This document shows, piece after piece, positions 7,709 through 9,649 of a stretch of 9,649 nt of DNA. The notes beneath the pieces were generated by a model, which did no database searches, was not told the origin of the DNA, and saw only the letters and a program-made list of their open reading frames with translations. Made by a program: the position numbers and the translations under genes. The DNA is taken from contig JAHJDQ010000139.1 in NCBI GenBank assembly GCA_018812355.1, positions 1 to 9,649 of the forward strand, in the 5' to 3' direction. Source of the DNA: Nanobdellota archaeon. GTDB taxonomy: Archaea > Nanobdellota > Nanobdellia > Woesearchaeales > GW2011-AR9. How positions within the stretch are numbered: the stretch's first letter is position 1; each line of letters starts with the position of its first letter.

Positions 7709-7713
7709 CCTCT
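7709..7713 (-). promoter_or_regulatory. Shine-Dalgarno of the methyltransferase gene
   Basis: On the minus strand, GAGGT precedes TAATA and the ATG at 7703, a 5-nt spacing. It fixes the start of the methyltransferase, which begins directly with MKFIDLFAGLGG, the normal N-terminus for this family. Confidence 0.7.
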
Positions 7714-7738
7714 TTTATACCTAAAGTAGTTAAATAGT

Positions 7739-7746
7739 TTTATAAA
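7739..7746 (-). promoter_or_regulatory. Archaeal-type TATA box for the restriction-modification operon
   Basis: TTTATAAA (self-complementary) lies 36 nt upstream of the methyltransferase ATG. With the usual archaeal spacing of about 25 nt from box to start site, transcription would begin near 7715-7718, just before the GAGGT site. A second similar element (TTTATAAA, 7791-7798) lies about 50 nt further upstream and could be an alternative. Confidence 0.5.
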
Positions 7747-7828
7747 TTATTCCTTTTCCATGTTTAATATATCCAAATATTACTTGATTTTTTATAAAAG
7801 AACGATTTGAGACAAAATTCTAGCAAAT

Positions 7829-7851
7829 ACTTTAAGCGATTAATTTAAAGT
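7829..7851. promoter_or_regulatory. Inverted repeat, possible operator between divergent genes
   Basis: ACTTTAA (7829-7835) and TTAAAGT (7845-7851) are perfect reverse complements separated by 9 bp, the geometry of a dimeric regulator site. It lies about 40 bp upstream of the TATA box of the 194-aa nuclease gene and between the two divergent promoters. AT-rich sequence makes chance occurrence plausible, and no regulator gene is seen in the window. Confidence 0.25.
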
Positions 7852-7891
7852 TAAAATTTGATAGCTCAATTTAGGAAAAATTTAAGGGATA

Positions 7892-7899
7892 TTTATATA
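7892..7899 (+). promoter_or_regulatory. Archaeal-type TATA box for the 194-aa nuclease gene
   Basis: TTTATATA lies 33 nt before the ATG at 7933. A start site about 25 nt downstream falls near 7921-7925, leaving only about 10 nt of leader. No Shine-Dalgarno precedes the ATG, as expected of nearly leaderless archaeal mRNAs. Confidence 0.55.
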
Positions 7900-7932
7900 A
7901 ACTTTTAAAACATTTTTGTATAATACATACTT

Positions 7933-8517
7933 ATGGTTTTAAAAAAAGAAATCATTCACTTAATACGTGAAGGAATTGATAAGTTCATTGACTTAGTTGA
8001 GGATGTGCCATTCATAGTTCTCACAGAAGCAGATTTTAGAAGTTTGTTGTATATGACATTATACAATTATAGAAAAATCTTTAGAAAGCCAATTAGATGT
8101 GAACACACAGAATCCAAAACAAATATTCTTCATACTGAGCTTTATTATAAACAAGGTGGATATTATGATATTGCAATCCTTGATCCCTACAAATATAAAT
8201 CTGGAAGTCATCTTAAAAACAAACCTATTCTTGCTGGTGTTGAACTTAAATTGATGGAGAACAGAGCACCAAGAAGCGTGTTAAAGCGTATGGAAAGAGA
8301 TTCTTACGCATTTGATAACCGCAAGAATTACAAAAGTGCAGAATATGGTTTTGTTATTTTTGTAAATCAAGATAGAGAAAGTACAAAAGAGCAACTTAAT
8401 CGTATTAAAAAAGATTTAAAATCTCTTAAAAAGAAAAGAGGCTTAAAAAAAGTTTATTTCAACTATATCGAAATCCCTGAGGGTCGTTCAAAAGACATTC
8501 AGATTATTGAAGTTTAA
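7933..8517 (+). CDS. Stand-alone PD-(D/E)XK-like nuclease, 194 aa
   Basis: I do not recognise a named family, but the protein carries a credible restriction-endonuclease-fold pattern: an N-terminal helix with TEADFRSLLY (Glu32), a strand YYDIAIL (Asp79), then AGVELKL (Glu104, Lys106), followed by a helix and a hydrophobic strand GFVIFVN (139-145). This is the E...D...ExK order of the superfamily. The C-terminal third is lysine-rich and may bind DNA. There is no recognisable DNA-reading domain, membrane segment or partner domain, so it is either a minimal nuclease or the nuclease part of a complex. It is transcribed away from the restriction-modification operon from its own TATA-type promoter and ends 1 bp from the convergent DUF2779 gene. 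It might be an accessory restriction enzyme or an unrelated cargo gene. The coding call is strong; the nuclease call is moderate. Confidence 0.72.
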   Translation: MVLKKEIIHLIREGIDKFIDLVEDVPFIVLTEADFRSLLYMTLYNYRKIFRKPIRCEHTESKTNILHTELYYKQGGYYDIAILDPYKYKSGSHLKNKPILAGVELKLMENRAPRSVLKRMERDSYAFDNRKNYKSAEYGFVIFVNQDRESTKEQLNRIKKDLKSLKKKRGLKKVYFNYIEIPEGRSKDIQIIEV

Positions 8518-8518
8518 T

Positions 8519-9649
8519 TTATACTAACTTCCTCATCCCCTCAACAATCCAAACCATCCCTTCTGTATCCAACCCACAATATTTAAGCAAATCTTCTCTC
8601 GTTTTCTTTCTCATTTCTGAACTCATTTCACCAAAATTCATGTCTAAATAAGCTATTGAAGCACATTCCCCATCTGCAATATCTAAACCTTCATATCCTT
8701 TGCCCGTAACTGTTGGCAATACTTTCTTTATTGATGCTGAACCTTTCTGTTTTGGATTATAATACCAAAACTTGCTGAATGGAACTCTTAAATCAATCAT
8801 TCGTAAAAGAACTGAATCAACCCATTCTTTATAATCAGGAAAATCTCTTGCCAACTCACGTAATACAGAACCTTCAAAACCTTGTGAATAAACAATGACA
8901 CTTCCAAAAGTAGGTAACATTTCCTTTAAGGCAGATAAAAATGCAGGTCTGGGATCATCATTACCATCATGTAAATATTCAAAATGCTTTCCTGGAACAA
9001 CATGCAGAGAAAATTGAAACGGTAATCTCTGATAAGGTCTTGTACCATCAAACTCAGGTACAGCAAAGGCACAAGTTTCAAAATCAAGATGACATTCAGG
9101 TTCTTTAATAGTTTCCAAAAACTCTTTTATTCTATCTTTGTCAATATGTTCTTTGCCAGTTTTTTCACATTTCAATTGTATTACCTGTTGTGCATTAGAC
9201 AAAGCTTCTTCTGGAACATCTGTAAGAGCATGAATACCTTGCTCAAATAAACCTATTGTTTTTCTGCTATTATAAAGATGAAACACATGATTCTCAGGTA
9301 AGAATCCCCAGCACTCTTTTTTCACTAAACATTTTTTAGGTATTGTGCAATAATTCTTCTCCGCAGTGTTTGGAAAATCAGGAGATTTAATAATATCCCA
9401 TAAAAATTCAATATTTGTAGGAACTTCTGCTAATGATTTTTCAATTTCCTGTGTTAAATCTTCTTTTGTAAACAATTTTTGAACATCTATCTCTCCTTCT
9501 CTTACGAATTCGTTATTTAAATGCATTAAAAAACATTTTCTAATTTTCATTCCTGCTTTTTCATAAACGTATCTTTGAAAAGCTAAATCTGGATAATGCT
9601 TCTTTTTATCAACTTTTGAAGAACTTTTAACTTCAATTATATCCCACTC
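8519..9649 (-). CDS. DUF2779 protein: Cas4/RecB-like nuclease plus DnaQ-like exonuclease domain (5' partial)
   Basis: The minus-strand frame is open to the window edge, so the N-terminus is missing and the ATG at 9550 is internal. The first visible residues, WDIIEVKSSSK (nt 9646-9614), are the ExK strand of a Cas4/RecB-type PD-(D/E)XK nuclease. QRYVY follows, which fits the QxxxY motif of that group. Three cysteines spaced C-x5-C-x5-C (nt 9349-9311) suggest an Fe-S cluster. Counting from the internal Met at 9550, the second half is a DUF2779 domain with HLDFET (154-159), YSQGFE (221-226) and YCGLD (324-328). These resemble exonuclease motifs I-III of DEDD (RNase H fold) enzymes. Family members are typically near 500 residues, so perhaps 100-150 are outside the window. 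The family is confident; both activities are predictions. It is a stand-alone gene with no CRISPR context here. Confidence 0.85.
   Translation of the reverse strand, partial: EWDIIEVKSSSKVDKKKHYPDLAFQRYVYEKAGMKIRKCFLMHLNNEFVREGEIDVQKLFTKEDLTQEIEKSLAEVPTNIEFLWDIIKSPDFPNTAEKNYCTIPKKCLVKKECWGFLPENHVFHLYNSRKTIGLFEQGIHALTDVPEEALSNAQQVIQLKCEKTGKEHIDKDRIKEFLETIKEPECHLDFETCAFAVPEFDGTRPYQRLPFQFSLHVVPGKHFEYLHDGNDDPRPAFLSALKEMLPTFGSVIVYSQGFEGSVLRELARDFPDYKEWVDSVLLRMIDLRVPFSKFWYYNPKQKGSASIKKVLPTVTGKGYEGLDIADGECASIAYLDMNFGEMSSEMRKKTREDLLKYCGLDTEGMVWIVEGMRKLV

Noticed and set aside
7919..7924. Bacterial -10 box TATAAT before the 194-aa gene
   Set aside because: No -35-like TTGACA lies 16-18 bp upstream, and the start codon would be within 9 nt; the TATA octamer at 7892 with archaeal spacing explains the region better. 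Not fully excluded if the host is bacterial.
8519..9649. CRISPR-associated Cas4
   Set aside because: There are no repeats and no other cas genes, and the C-terminal DUF2779 domain is not part of Cas4; only the N-terminal module is related.
1..9649. tRNA, rRNA, CRISPR array, insertion sequence or terminal repeats
   Set aside because: I saw no cloverleaf-like sequence, regularly spaced repeats, transposase motifs or long direct repeats flanking the defence genes by reading; short or degenerate ones could be missed without computation.

Overview
This is a low-GC window (roughly 30% GC in most genes by eye). It looks archaeal, though the evidence is indirect. TATA-box-like octamers (TTTATAAA, TTTATATA) sit about 33-36 nt upstream of both divergent starts at 7703 and 7933. 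One of those genes has almost no leader and no Shine-Dalgarno (SD) site. Other genes have strong SD sites (GGAGG, GAGGT). The gene content (VirB4-type conjugation ATPase, defence genes, Cas4-like nucleases) fits a mobile or accessory region of a low-GC archaeon, perhaps DPANN-like or a methanogen. A bacterial host cannot be excluded from the sequence alone.

Left block (1-1654, + strand): the C-terminal part of a VirB4/TraC-type ATPase of a conjugation machine, cut by the window edge. It carries an extra C-terminal domain with a PD-(D/E)XK-nuclease-like pattern. An 81-aa two-helix membrane protein overlaps its stop by ATGA, and a 54-aa soluble ORF overlaps the membrane gene by 17 bp. The three look like one operon. 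GC content falls abruptly near position 785, where the extra domain begins, and is high again in the 54-aa gene, so the block is a mosaic.

Central block (1715-7703, - strand): a compact four-gene operon, read from right to left as DNA cytosine-5 methyltransferase, MORC/MutL-like GHKL ATPase, Z1-domain superfamily II helicase-like protein, and DUF4420 PD-(D/E)XK endonuclease. Junctions are a 4-bp ATGA overlap, a 4-bp gap and an 8-bp overlap. This matches the MutL/MORC-associated restriction-modification systems predicted by Iyer, Abhiman and Aravind (2008). The methyltransferase presumably protects self DNA. The GHKL ATPase, the Z1 motor and the nuclease presumably recognise, translocate on or remodel, and cut unmodified DNA. 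All key catalytic motifs that I can read are intact.

Right block (7704-9649): a 229-bp divergent promoter region with a 7-bp inverted repeat, then a 194-aa stand-alone PD-(D/E)XK-like nuclease on the + strand. It ends 1 bp from a convergent DUF2779 protein, which combines a Cas4/RecB-like nuclease, Fe-S-type cysteines and a DnaQ-like exonuclease domain and is cut at its N-terminus by the window edge.

Overall this reads as a defence and nuclease cluster next to, or carried inside, a conjugative element. The four-gene restriction-modification system is of a described type. The least familiar parts are the VirB4-nuclease fusion with its compositional boundary, the 54-aa ORF and the 194-aa nuclease.
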